Part shown: positions 36,738 to 46,031 of the stretch, piece after piece | How positions within the stretch are numbered: position 1 is the first letter of the stretch | How the letters are laid out: every line of letters begins with the position of its first letter | Program-made: the position numbers and the translations under genes | NCBI GenBank assembly: GCA_945873855.1 | Contig: CAMCEN010000002.1 | Location: forward strand, 62,001 to 126,000 | DNA: 64,000 nucleotides | DNA from: an uncultured Campylobacter sp. | GTDB taxonomy: Bacteria; Campylobacterota; Campylobacteria; Campylobacterales; Campylobacteraceae | Direction: 5' to 3' | Notes under the pieces: generated by a model | Told to the model about the DNA's origin: nothing | Databases searched by the model: none | What the model saw: only the letters and a program-made list of their open reading frames with translations

Positions 36738-39122
36738 TTATGGTAGCTTGATGTTCTTGCGAACAACATTTTCTAGGTACTCACCTGAGTATGGTTTTGT
36801 GATATACTCAGTCATGCCGACCTCTACGCCTCTTAGGCGGTCACTCTTGCTAGTTCTACTTGTAACAGCAATAAGCGGTAGATTGCGGTATTTAGAATAC
36901 TTGCGAATCTCACCTGCAAGGGTATAGCCGTCCATTTTTGGCATTTCGATATCGATAAGCACAGCATCAAAGGCATGCTCGCCACTTTTGATGATATTAA
37001 GCGCTTCTAGACCATTTGTAGCTTCTATTAGCGTGATACCAGTTGGTGCTAGAGCCTTGCTGATGATGGTTCTATCCATTTTTGAGTCATCGACAACTAG
37101 CACTTTGTAATCAGCTGGGCTTTCTTTTGCTTTTTGTGTAGCTTCTGCGCTCATGCTTGATTTGATATCTACTTTAACTTCTTTTGCCATATCCATGATA
37201 ACGCCAACATCTACAATCAGTGTTACTCTACCATCACCACGGATTGTACCACCTGCGATACCATCAATATTTGCTAGGTAGCTACCAAGAGATTTGATAA
37301 CGATTTCTTCTTGTCCTATTAGGTTATCAACGATAATTCCTAGCTTAGTCTCAGCCACACTGATAACTACTACATAGGTTTGATCGCCACTTTCAAGCAC
37401 TTGTTTTACGCCAAAAAGGTCGCTTAGACGCACAAGGCTAAGAACCTCATCTCTTAGACGAAGAACATTTTTGCCCTCGATTGTGTAGATATTATCTACT
37501 GGCACACGAACTGTCTCATTAACATTTGCTAGTGGAATAGCATAGATTTCTTCTTGTGTTCCTACTAGTAGCGATTGAATAATTGCCAAAGTTAGAGGAA
37601 TCTTTAGTTTTAAAGTAGTTCCTTTGCCAACTTCGCTATCAATGTCAATTACACCGTGAAGCTTCTCAACATTTGTTTTAACAACATCCATACCAACGCC
37701 ACGCCCAGAGATATTCGTAACCTTTGCCGCCATAGAAAATCCTGGGCGGAAAATGATAGAATAAATCTCTTTATTGCTCATAGTATCAGCTTCGTTCTCA
37801 CTAATCAGTCCACGCTCAACAGCCTTGATACGAATAGCATCAGCATCAATTCCCTTACCATCATCTATGATTTCAATAACGATGTGGTTACCTTCATTAT
37901 ACGCTTTTAACTCTATGGTTCCTTTTTCTGGCTTGCCAGCTGCTTTTCTAGTAGCCGGATCTTCTATACCATGGTCGCAAGAGTTGCGGATAATGTGAGT
38001 TAGTGGATCGCCGATTTCTTCAACGATTGATTTATCAAGCTCGGTTTCTTCACCGCTTATAATTAGATCTATTTGTTTGTTTAGATCACGACCTATATCA
38101 CGTACCACGCGAGGGAATTTATTAAACACCTTTGCGACTGGCTGCATACGAGTTTTCATCACAGCTAGCTGAACATCAGTTGTAACTAAGCTTAGGCTTG
38201 AGACAACTTGGTTTAGCTCTTCTAGGAACTGCTCACCATCATAACGCTCTTCAACATCGTTGTAGATAGTTAGCAAGCGGTTTTTGCTAAGAACTAGCTC
38301 TCCAACAAGGTTCATTAGATAATCTAGTCTGCCAACCTCAACACGAATTGTTTGATCAGAAGCATTTGCGCCTGCTTTTGCTGGTGCATTTGCCCCATCA
38401 CCTGCTGGTTTAGCAGCAGCGGCTGGTTTATCAGCCACAGGGGCTGCAGGTGCTGCAGGGGCAGCGGCTGGAGCTGTAGCTGGTGCAGCTGGCGTAGCTG
38501 GTGTGGCTCCACCGCCACTTCCTTTTGCAGCACGACGCGCTTCATCTTCTGCTTTACGGACTTTTAGCAGTCTTTCTATCTCAGCATTTACTTCATCTTC
38601 ACTTAGAGTGTTTGGATCAATGTCATCTGGTATAGCAGATGGTGGTATATCAGCAGCGGCTGGCTCAGGTGCTGGTGCTGGCTCAGGCGCGGCAGCTGGC
38701 GTGGCAGCTGGCGTGGCACTAGCAGATGATTGACCCTCGCTAATAGCAGTTAGTTGCAGACAGATTTGAGAAATATCAATGCCTGAGCTTGAGTCGTTGC
38801 CGTTATCACGGATACTAACAAGCAGTCCTTTCATCATATCTACTGATTTTAGCACCACATCCATTACATCAGCGGTGATTTTTAGCTCGCCGTGGCGTGC
38901 TTTGTTTAGCACGTCTTCCATATGGTGAGTAAGCTCAGTTAGTGTATCAAAGTTTAGAAATGATGAGCTTCCTTTTACGGTGTGCGCAACACGGAAAATT
39001 CTGTTTAATAGCTCTAGATCATCTGGATTAGACTCAAGCTCGACTAGGTCGTGATCGATCTGCTCAATAAGCTCAAAGGACTCAACCAGAAAATCTTCTA
39101 ATAGTTCTTGCATATCATCCAT
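36738..39122 (-). CDS. cheA: Chemotaxis histidine kinase CheA with C-terminal receiver (CheAY)
   Basis: A 794-residue hybrid kinase. The HPt domain (about 1-105) has the phospho-accepting H47 in FRVAHTVKGSSSFL. A long linker (about 130-260) is almost pure Ala/Pro; no clear P2 domain is visible. Dimerisation follows (LDYLMNLVGELVLSKNRL), then the ATPase (N-box IIRNSCDHGIEDP, DDGKGID, GRGVGMDVVK), a CheW-like domain, and a C-terminal receiver (about 665-790) with the phosphorylatable Asp in VLIDIEMPKMDGY. The extra receiver is typical of this class and probably acts as a phosphate sink. Confidence 0.96.
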   Translation of the reverse strand: MDDMQELLEDFLVESFELIEQIDHDLVELESNPDDLELLNRIFRVAHTVKGSSSFLNFDTLTELTHHMEDVLNKARHGELKITADVMDVVLKSVDMMKGLLVSIRDNGNDSSSGIDISQICLQLTAISEGQSSASATPAATPAAAPEPAPAPEPAAADIPPSAIPDDIDPNTLSEDEVNAEIERLLKVRKAEDEARRAAKGSGGGATPATPAAPATAPAAAPAAPAAPVADKPAAAAKPAGDGANAPAKAGANASDQTIRVEVGRLDYLMNLVGELVLSKNRLLTIYNDVEERYDGEQFLEELNQVVSSLSLVTTDVQLAVMKTRMQPVAKVFNKFPRVVRDIGRDLNKQIDLIISGEETELDKSIVEEIGDPLTHIIRNSCDHGIEDPATRKAAGKPEKGTIELKAYNEGNHIVIEIIDDGKGIDADAIRIKAVERGLISENEADTMSNKEIYSIIFRPGFSMAAKVTNISGRGVGMDVVKTNVEKLHGVIDIDSEVGKGTTLKLKIPLTLAIIQSLLVGTQEEIYAIPLANVNETVRVPVDNIYTIEGKNVLRLRDEVLSLVRLSDLFGVKQVLESGDQTYVVVISVAETKLGIIVDNLIGQEEIVIKSLGSYLANIDGIAGGTIRGDGRVTLIVDVGVIMDMAKEVKVDIKSSMSAEATQKAKESPADYKVLVVDDSKMDRTIISKALAPTGITLIEATNGLEALNIIKSGEHAFDAVLIDIEMPKMDGYTLAGEIRKYSKYRNLPLIAVTSRTSKSDRLRGVEVGMTEYITKPYSGEYLENVVRKNIKLP

Positions 39123-39133
39123 CTAGCACCTCC

Positions 39134-40093
39134 TTATTGTTGTTTGTGATTGTTAATCACGCGCGTAACTTCGTTGTAAAGCTGAGTGGCGTTAAACTTA
39201 GTTAGATAGCCCTCGCCACCGACTTGCTTACCTTGTGATTCAGAGAATTGATTGCTAATAGATGAGTTAAAGATAATAGGAATATTAGCAAATCTCTTAT
39301 CTTGCTTGATAACAGAAGCAAAGTGAAAGCCGTCCATTTGTGGCATTTCAACATCTGAAATGATGATTTTAAGGACATCTGAAAGCTCATCTTTATACAT
39401 AGCATAAAGGTCGTTTAGTTTTTCGATTCCATCAGAGCCGTCTTTTGCTTCAAGGACTTTTAAGCCCATTTTGCTAAGAGCGTCTCCTACAAGGTGGCGA
39501 GCTGTCATGCTATCATCAAGCACTAAAGCAAAGCCGTCAATCTGCTGAAAATCAGCGATATCAATTTCCATCTTAGGCTGATAGATACCAAGTTCTTGAA
39601 CAATGCTCTCTAGGTCTAAAATCAGCAAAACATCGTCATTTTCAATGCGAGTAACACCTGTGATTTTGCTCTTATCCAAGGCACCGCCACCGCCAACACC
39701 GCCAGAGAAGTTTGCTGGTTCGATGTTTTTCCAATTAATTCGGCGAATTCTCTTTGCTTCATGGACGATAAAGCCGATGTAGATATTTGAAAACTCAGAT
39801 ATAATTACACGAGGCTTTAAAACCATCTGGGCTGGTGCTTCTATGCCCATCCAGCGAGCAAGGTTAACTACTGGAATCACCACGCCACGAAGGTCAAAAA
39901 TTCCCTCGATATACTCAGGTGTTCCTGGAAGCTCAGTGAGGTTTGGCATCTTGATGATTTCTTTTACTTTTGCGACATTTACGCCATAAATGCCCTCGTA
40001 GTAACTGTCGCCTTCTTTGCCTTTTTTAAAGATGCGAAAATCAACAAGCTCCATCTCACCAGAGCCTGTTTTTAAGACATTATCATCAAACAT
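39134..40093 (-). CDS. cheV: Chemotaxis protein CheV (CheW-receiver fusion)
   Basis: A 319-residue protein with an N-terminal CheW-like domain (about 15-175; LPGTPEYIEGIFDLRGVVIPVVNL) and a C-terminal receiver (about 190-315; acceptor Asp in IIISDVEMPQMDGF). CheV couples receptors to CheA and tunes adaptation. It overlaps the LpxH gene by 8 bp upstream and precedes cheA by 11 bp. Confidence 0.95.
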   Translation of the reverse strand: MFDDNVLKTGSGEMELVDFRIFKKGKEGDSYYEGIYGVNVAKVKEIIKMPNLTELPGTPEYIEGIFDLRGVVIPVVNLARWMGIEAPAQMVLKPRVIISEFSNIYIGFIVHEAKRIRRINWKNIEPANFSGGVGGGGALDKSKITGVTRIENDDVLLILDLESIVQELGIYQPKMEIDIADFQQIDGFALVLDDSMTARHLVGDALSKMGLKVLEAKDGSDGIEKLNDLYAMYKDELSDVLKIIISDVEMPQMDGFHFASVIKQDKRFANIPIIFNSSISNQFSESQGKQVGGEGYLTKFNATQLYNEVTRVINNHKQQ

Positions 40094-40802
40094 TTAGGCT
40101 CCTTTTTAGGATTTGAATTTTATAATCGCGGTATTCTAACATAAAAAAACTTCGCTTGCACGCAAAACTAGGTAAATTTATATAAAATTTATTTTTAACC
40201 TCAAAGCTCATGCCTTGATGCCAGTGTCCCTCGATGATGATATCTGCGCTAAAATTAGCTATTCTTTGCTCTATTTTTTCTTTAAAATTATCAATTTTAA
40301 AATCTAGTTTTTTATGCATTTGCGAACGCAAAATATTTTTTGAGAGTTTTCTAGCACAAAGTTTATCAAAAAAATCTAGAATTCCTAGTAAAAAAGGCTT
40401 TCTAAGCAGTGCTAAAGCTCTTTGCGTAAGTGGGGGCAAAAAAATATCTCCATGAGCGATCTGGACGCTTTTGCCAGCGAATTCTAGTTTTAGCGGCTGA
40501 GCCTCTATCGGCACGATTTTCACATTTTTAAAAATATCTTTTAGATAAAAGTCGTGATTGCCCTCAAAGTAGATTATTTCAGTTTTTAAGGCTAGTTTGT
40601 TTATAAGCTTGATTTGCCTAGCAAAAAAGCTAGCAAACTCGCCCACACCCACGAGTACATCAAACATATCGCCTAGCAAAAAAAGCTGACTAGGCATAGA
40701 AATCCTGCCATCATCAAGTGCTTCTAAAAACTCTAAAAAATGCGTTTTGTTCGTATTTTCGTGTGCATCGCTTAGAAAAATAGCATCAGTATTTATTTTC
40801 AT
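40086..40802 (-). CDS. lpxH: UDP-2,3-diacylglucosamine diphosphatase (LpxH-like metallophosphatase)
   Basis: A 238-residue calcineurin-like phosphoesterase. Metal motifs are AIFLSDAHEN (D-x-H), LLGDMFDV (GD), FEGNHDFYL (GNHD), IAHGDIF and EGHWHQG. In most Campylobacterota this neighbour of cheV is assigned to lipid A synthesis, hydrolysing UDP-diacylglucosamine to lipid X for LpxB (encoded at 13 kb). The codons LGILDFF include a GAATTC half-site (40377-40388). LpxH activity is inferred, but likely. Confidence 0.82.
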   Translation of the reverse strand: MKINTDAIFLSDAHENTNKTHFLEFLEALDDGRISMPSQLFLLGDMFDVLVGVGEFASFFARQIKLINKLALKTEIIYFEGNHDFYLKDIFKNVKIVPIEAQPLKLEFAGKSVQIAHGDIFLPPLTQRALALLRKPFLLGILDFFDKLCARKLSKNILRSQMHKKLDFKIDNFKEKIEQRIANFSADIIIEGHWHQGMSFEVKNKFYINLPSFACKRSFFMLEYRDYKIQILKRSLNV

Positions 40803-40840
40803 AGGGAATTCTAGATTTTATTAAGGAATTCTAGAATTCC

Positions 40841-41587
40841 TTAGCCTTTTTGCTTATTTAAACTAGCAGCTACTGCTTCTATAAAAGCTGAGCGAACGCC
40901 CTTTTCTTCAAGCTTTGCGATGCCTTCAATAGTCGTGCCAGCAGGCGAGCAGATGCTTTCTTTTAAAAGTGCTGGATGAGAACCAGCCAGCAAAACCCTA
41001 ACGCTATCAAATACTCCGCTAACAAGCTCGTTAGCATCCTTTGCTCTAACCCCACCTCTAATGGCTCCATTTACGAGTGCCTCAGCCACAAGTGCTAAAA
41101 AAGCAGGCGCACAACCTGAGATTATCCCAGCTGCGTCAAACTCGCTTTTGCTAGCCATTTTTACCGCCTTGCCAAAGCCTGAAATTATCTGGCACAGGCT
41201 CTCATCGCCTAAAAACGGCGTTATACTAGCGTTTTTAGCAGCTGCTAGATTTGGCATACAAATAGCGTAATCTGCTGATTTTACTGCTGATTTTACCGCC
41301 TCTAAATCCGTGCGAGCCAGTACGCTAAGCACTTTTTTTGCCTTGCCACTTAGCTTTTTGGCAACCTCGCCTAAAGCATAAGGTTTAAAGGCTAAAATAA
41401 TATCCTTGCCCTCTATATCAAAATTTTCTCCATAAAGCTCGTTTTTTACGCCATCAAGTAGCTCGGGGGATGCGCTAAAATCAATTTTTTCCCTACTTAC
41501 CAAAACCACGCTAAAGCCGCTGTTTTTTAGCCCATGAGCCATAGCCTTTGCCATAGCCCCAGAGCCTAAAATATAGATTTTACTCAT
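40841..41587 (-). CDS. proC: Pyrroline-5-carboxylate reductase
   Basis: A 248-residue proline-synthesis enzyme reducing pyrroline carboxylate with NAD(P)H. The N-terminal Rossmann motif is YILGSGAMAKAMAHGL, and the C-terminal signature is ICSPAGTTIEGIAKLEEKGVRSAFIEAV. Somewhat short (typical about 260-270). It overlaps the upstream DUF5718-like gene by 8 bp; a GAATTC repeat (40802-40845) lies on its downstream side. Confidence 0.93.
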   Translation of the reverse strand: MSKIYILGSGAMAKAMAHGLKNSGFSVVLVSREKIDFSASPELLDGVKNELYGENFDIEGKDIILAFKPYALGEVAKKLSGKAKKVLSVLARTDLEAVKSAVKSADYAICMPNLAAAKNASITPFLGDESLCQIISGFGKAVKMASKSEFDAAGIISGCAPAFLALVAEALVNGAIRGGVRAKDANELVSGVFDSVRVLLAGSHPALLKESICSPAGTTIEGIAKLEEKGVRSAFIEAVAASLNKQKG

Positions 41588-42392
41588 ATTCTATCCTTTG
41601 AATTAAGACTGAAATATCATCGCTAGGGCTGATTTTACCATCTTTTGCAAGCTTTTTAATCTGCTCTAGGCTAAATTTTTTGTGATTAAAGGCTATGATA
41701 TATACTTCATCGCCAGCTTTGAAGTATCTATTTTCCATATTTGGCTCGTATCTTGTAGCCCCAAGTGCTAGCAAAATCTGCTTAGGCTTATGCTCTAAAA
41801 ATACTGCCAAATGCTCCAAAACAGCCTCGTCTTGTTGCGTATTTAGCGTGATTTTAATCCATTCTAAAAGCTTTTCATAAAAATAGCCGTATTCACTAAG
41901 CCTTGCGCACTCGCCATAAGCCAAAAACTCGCCCCCAGAGCGCAAAAAGCTAGCAAGACTAAAATCATCGCAAATTCCGCCACTGCTAAACTTGTCAATA
42001 GCTATTTCATTGCCTGCGCCTCTGCTTGCGCCTGAAAAGTTCTTTTTGTGCGAGATTTTTGGTGCTTTTACGCCTCGCACGCTAGCGTCATTAAAGCTCA
42101 TAAAGCTAAGTGGCTTTAAAGAGCAAATGCCCTTTTCATCGTAGTTAAGACCCAAGCGCAAGGCGATTTCAGGCTCAGCTTGAACCTTGGCATTTTTAGG
42201 GATTTTTAGACGCTCATTATCAAGCGGATAACGCCCCAAAAAACTAGAATTCCCAGGCACATAAAAAGGAAAAATCCCCTTTGGTGCGCCCTGCTCTCTA
42301 ATAAGCCCAGCAAAGTCGCTGGCCTCACCTGCTTGTTCTAAGTGCTGGGCGAAATTGCCAGCTATACCAAAACAGGGAATATTTTTAAACAT
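41580..42392 (-). CDS. Conserved protein of unknown function (DUF5718-like)
   Basis: A 270-residue soluble protein. I believe it belongs to DUF5718, a family of Campylobacterota. The VQAEPEIALRLGLNYDEKG and SFMSFNDASVRG segments recall the fold of fumarylacetoacetate hydrolases, but I cannot point to a complete metal site. PGNSSFLGRY (about residue 50) is encoded over a GGGAATTCTAG half-site (42247-42258). It overlaps proC by 8 bp, which ties it to that operon. Function not assigned. Confidence 0.75.
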   Translation of the reverse strand: MFKNIPCFGIAGNFAQHLEQAGEASDFAGLIREQGAPKGIFPFYVPGNSSFLGRYPLDNERLKIPKNAKVQAEPEIALRLGLNYDEKGICSLKPLSFMSFNDASVRGVKAPKISHKKNFSGASRGAGNEIAIDKFSSGGICDDFSLASFLRSGGEFLAYGECARLSEYGYFYEKLLEWIKITLNTQQDEAVLEHLAVFLEHKPKQILLALGATRYEPNMENRYFKAGDEVYIIAFNHKKFSLEQIKKLAKDGKISPSDDISVLIQRIEYE

Positions 42393-42417
42393 TTTAATCC
42401 TTTATTTTATATTTTAA

Positions 42418-42545
42418 CGGCTTGCAAACGCTTTTAGGGAATTCTAGAATTCCCTAATTACGGAATTCCTTAAAGAGAATTCCCTAAAACTAGAATTTCT
42501 AAACTAAAATTCCTAAAACTAGAATTCCCAAAGAGAATTCCCTAA
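42418..42545. repeat. GAATTC-family repeat cluster
   Basis: Six to seven full or half palindromes, bounded on the left by ACGGCTTGCAAACGC and on the right by AAACGGCTCTAAAATTACAAGCCGTTTTT, itself a hairpin. Confidence 0.82.
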
Positions 42546-42705
42546 ACGGCTCTAAAATTACAAGCCGTTTTTGGGCGATTCTAGTATCGTGGTGCTAGTG
42601 TGCCAAAAGCCTGCGGTGCGTACGGCGTAGGTAGAACATGAAGTTCGCCGAGCCGTGCGCATTTCCGCAGGATTTTAGTATAATAGTGCTGCGAGACGAA
42701 TCGCC
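42544..42705. other. GC-richer nested-hairpin element, possible structured RNA
   Basis: Perfect nested arms are visible: GGCGATTC (42574-42581) with GAATCGCC (42698-42705); CCTGCGG (42610-42616) with CCGCAGG (42665-42671); TGCGTACGGCG (42617-42627) with CGCCGAGCCGTGCGCA (42646-42661); and an inner GAAC/GTTC loop. Next to it AACGGCT...AGCCGTTTTT makes a separate hairpin with a T-run on the plus strand. It sits directly downstream of hemN. Either strand could be transcribed. Confidence 0.55.
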
Positions 42706-42707
42706 AC

Positions 42708-44066
42708 TCAAACTGTCTTTGAAAAGCTTTGATCATTACCTACAAACTTCTTCATATACTCATCAAAGCACATCGCAATATTGCGTATTAGCAAGCTGCC
42801 AGTTTCATTTACGCTGATTTTTTCAGGGCTGATCTCTACAAACTCGCCCAAAGTGCTTTTTAGTACTTCAAGCTCGCTGCTAAAATGCTTAGCAAAATCC
42901 ACATTATGCTTAGCCTCTAACGCCCTTATATCAAGCGCAAAGTTTGCCATAAGGCTCATAATAGCGTCTTTTCTTAGCCTATCTTCGGCGCTTAAAAACA
43001 CGCCTTTATTATTTGGCAGTTTGTTAGCATCTATTGCATTTTCATAGCCATCTAAGTCTTTGAAGTTTTGCGCGTAGTAGTCCTCGCCCTCGCCTATGCT
43101 AGTTAGCCCTATGCCGATTAAATCGGCTCCACCTTTTGTGGTATATCCTTGGAAATTGCGGTGTAAAGTGCCATTTTTAAGTGCACCAAAGAGCTCATCA
43201 TCAGCCTTTGCATAGTGATCCATGCCTATCATTTTATAGCCACAGCTTGGTAAATACTCCATAGTGTGTTTTAGGATTTCAAGCTTGATATTTGGCGCAG
43301 GCAGTGTGGTCTCATCAAACTTTCTCATTGATTTTTTGATCCATGGCACATGAGCGTAATTAAATATAGCAAAGCGGTCAGGATCTAGGCCTACAGCAGT
43401 TTCAAGCGTAGTCTTAAAGCTCTCAAAGCTTTGATAAGGAAGTCCGTAGATAAGATCAGTATTTATACTTTTAATTCCAGCATTTCTAGCGATTTTGATA
43501 GCGTTTTGTGTGATTTCGTAAGGCTGAATGCGGTGAATTTCTTTTTGGACACGCTCATCGAAGTCTTGAATACCAAAGCTAACTCTATTAAAGCCACCAT
43601 TTTTTAGCACTTCCATGTGGCCCTCTGTAAAAAAGCGTGGGTCAATCTCACAGCTAATCTCAGCATCGCTTGTGAAATTGCCAAAATGCGCTCTAATTGC
43701 CTTTATAATGCGCTCCATTTGCTCTGGGCTATAAAAAGTAGGTGTGCCGCCGCCAAAGTGCATTTGAACCACTGGTCTAGAAGTATCCAAAACTGAGCAA
43801 AGCAAGTCTAACTCACGCTCTAAATACTCTATATACCTTTCTTTTTTGCCCTCGTTTGTAGTATAGATAACATTACAGCCGCAAAAATAGCACGCCGAGC
43901 GGCAAAAAGGCATGTGAAAATATAGCGAAAGCGGCTTTGTACCAGTCTTTAGGCGCGTAATATAATCATCATAGCTAAAATTCTCGCTAAACTCCAAAGC
44001 CGTAGGATAGCTAGTATAGCGTGGTCCTGGCTTTGAGTATTTTACAAATGCGTTAAAATCTATCAT
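42708..44066 (-). CDS. hemN: Oxygen-independent coproporphyrinogen III oxidase HemN
   Basis: A 452-residue radical-SAM enzyme of heme synthesis under low oxygen. The cluster ligands are in LYFHMPFCRSACYFCGCN (C-x3-C-x2-C, about residues 54-61, with the additional Cys). The N-terminal YSKPGPRYTSYPTALEF and VQMHFGGGTPTF are also diagnostic and separate it from HemW-like paralogues. An AAAGGATAAAAA site precedes the ATG. Confidence 0.95.
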   Translation of the reverse strand: MIDFNAFVKYSKPGPRYTSYPTALEFSENFSYDDYITRLKTGTKPLSLYFHMPFCRSACYFCGCNVIYTTNEGKKERYIEYLERELDLLCSVLDTSRPVVQMHFGGGTPTFYSPEQMERIIKAIRAHFGNFTSDAEISCEIDPRFFTEGHMEVLKNGGFNRVSFGIQDFDERVQKEIHRIQPYEITQNAIKIARNAGIKSINTDLIYGLPYQSFESFKTTLETAVGLDPDRFAIFNYAHVPWIKKSMRKFDETTLPAPNIKLEILKHTMEYLPSCGYKMIGMDHYAKADDELFGALKNGTLHRNFQGYTTKGGADLIGIGLTSIGEGEDYYAQNFKDLDGYENAIDANKLPNNKGVFLSAEDRLRKDAIMSLMANFALDIRALEAKHNVDFAKHFSSELEVLKSTLGEFVEISPEKISVNETGSLLIRNIAMCFDEYMKKFVGNDQSFSKTV

Positions 44067-44132
44067 TTTTTATCCTTTTATTTTAGGGAATTCTAGAATT
44101 CCAAGCTTAATTTATCTTTAACAATTCTAAAA

Positions 44133-45440
44133 TCACAAAATCACACTAAATATTAAAGCGCCGATCACCAAAGGTATGTTAAAAAACAAAAATGTTGGCA
44201 CGCAGGTATCATAGATGTGGCTGTGCTGAGAGTCAGCATTTAGTCCAGAAGTAGGTCCTAAGGTGCTATCGCTTGCTGGGCTGCCAGCATCACCAAGCGC
44301 TGCGGCAATGCCAATTAGCAGTATCGTAGCCTCTACGCTAAATCCAAGGCTCTGGCAAAGTGGTACATAAATCACCGCTAGTATCGGTATAGTGCCAAAG
44401 CTAGATCCTATACCCATAGTAACCAGTAGGCCCACGCCAAGCATAATGATAGCCCCGCCTAGCTTGCCACCAGCAAACAAGCTAGCTACATTTACTAGCT
44501 CTTCTATGCCACCAGTGCTTTTTAGCACCGCTGCAAAGCCACCAGCGATTAGTATCACAAAGGCTACAAAGCTCATTATAGTAAGGCCTTTTAGCATAAC
44601 ATCATCGATGTGTTTATAGCTAATGCCTCCAAAAATAATCATAAAAATAATGCCAAAAAAGCCGCCTAGCGCCATAGAATTCGTATAAAGCTGAACGCCC
44701 AAAGCCACAGCAAGTCCGCCTAAAATCGCCCATTCTTTAGGGCGCATTTTAAGCTCGGTTTTATCCTTATGCTCTTGCTGGCTTTGCTTGTCTAGGGCGC
44801 GGTGCTCATAGACCCTTGGCTTGCGGTAGAAAAAAACTGCCAAAATAAGCCCAACAAGCATACTAACCCCACCTATCCACATAACAGAGCTAATATCGCT
44901 AATGCTAACATCCACGCCGTTACTGGCAAGATTGTCCTTTATAATCGTGTGAAAAATAAGCCCAAAACCCACGCTAAGACTAACATAAGGCGCCTTTAGC
45001 CCAAAGGTTAGCGCACAAGCAATCGCTCGCCTGTCAATTTTAAGCGAGTTAAAAAGTGCTAGAAGTGGCGGGATAAGCACGGGGATAAAGGCTATGTGAA
45101 TAGGCACGATATTTTGCGAACAGCACGCCACACCAGCGATAGCAAAAATGAGCCAAGTGCGCTTTTTGCTTAGATAGTGGCTGATCTTTGTTATGATGAT
45201 ATCAGCTAGGTTTGAGTGCCAAATAGCAACCGCAAGGGCTCCAAGCAAAATATAGCTAAGTGCGGTCTCAAGGTTTGCGCTCATGCCAGAAATGAGCGTG
45301 CTAGCAGTCGCTTCTATGCTAGCACCGCTAAGCACGCCAGCAAGCAAGGCTGAGGCGATGATAGCCAAAATCACATTAAAGCGAAGAAGGCAAAGCACAC
45401 ACATAAGCAACACGCTAAGAACTACAGGATTTGTAAGCAT
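44133..45440 (-). CDS. NhaC-like Na+/H+ antiporter family protein
   Basis: A 435-residue membrane protein with about 11-12 hydrophobic segments. Family-like stretches are GLKAPYVSLSVGFGLIFHTI, MGIGSSFGTIPILAVIYVPL and AALGDAGSPASDSTLGPTSGLNAD near the C-terminus, as in the Na+/H+ antiporter (PF03553-type) group. The ion or organic substrate is uncertain; annotations in relatives vary. It is an isolated gene between hemN and a large repeat region. Confidence 0.82.
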   Translation of the reverse strand: MLTNPVVLSVLLMCVLCLLRFNVILAIIASALLAGVLSGASIEATASTLISGMSANLETALSYILLGALAVAIWHSNLADIIITKISHYLSKKRTWLIFAIAGVACCSQNIVPIHIAFIPVLIPPLLALFNSLKIDRRAIACALTFGLKAPYVSLSVGFGLIFHTIIKDNLASNGVDVSISDISSVMWIGGVSMLVGLILAVFFYRKPRVYEHRALDKQSQQEHKDKTELKMRPKEWAILGGLAVALGVQLYTNSMALGGFFGIIFMIIFGGISYKHIDDVMLKGLTIMSFVAFVILIAGGFAAVLKSTGGIEELVNVASLFAGGKLGGAIIMLGVGLLVTMGIGSSFGTIPILAVIYVPLCQSLGFSVEATILLIGIAAALGDAGSPASDSTLGPTSGLNADSQHSHIYDTCVPTFLFFNIPLVIGALIFSVIL

Positions 45441-45474
45441 TTTTGAGCCTTGGTTTGTAAATTTGCTTGTAATT

Positions 45475-46030
45475 ATAGCAGAATTCTAGGAATTCTAGGA
45501 ATTCTAGAATTCCGTATAAAATTCCGTCATTACGAGGGAGCAAAGCAGAGGGAACAATCTCGTTTAAAATTCCGTCTAAAATTCCTAAGCCTTGTGTCAT
45601 CCCCCGACTTGACCCGAGGATCTCATCACAGAGAATTCTAAAATTCCGTCCAAAATTCCGTCATTGCGAGGGAGCAAAGCAGAGGGAGTAATCTCTAGGA
45701 ATTCTAGAATTCCGTAAGAATGAATTTAGAATTTCTAGAGATTGCTTCGCTTCGCTCGCAATGACGAATTTTAGGGAATTCCAGAATTCCCTAAAAAAAG
45801 ATACCCCCTAACCCCCAGAAAATCTAAAATTCCTAGCAATTAAAACTAAAATTCCTAGAGATTGCTTCGGTCGCTTTGCTCCCTCGCAATGACGAATTTT
45901 AGGGAATTCTAGAATTCCCTAAAAAAAAGATACCCCCTAACCCCCAGAAAATCTAGAATTCCCTAAGGATGAATTTAGAATTTCTAGAGATTGCTTCGCT
46001 TCGCTCGCAATGACGCAGGGAATTCTAGAT
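45475..46030. repeat. Large mosaic repeat region with partial tandem duplication
   Basis: About 555 bp, no gene. GTCATT(A/G)CGAGGGAGCAAAG elements face right at 45526 and 45648; their inverted forms (AGATTGCTTCGCTTCGCTCG type) lie at 45737, 45857 and 45986. TACCCCCTAACCCCCAGAAA occurs at about 45802 and 45930. A block from the inverted GTCATT element through CCAGAAAATCT (45737-45825) is repeated at 45857-45954. GAATTC palindromes and one TGTCATCCCCCGACTTGACC (45595-45625) are interspersed. Confidence 0.88.
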
Positions 46031-46031
46031 T

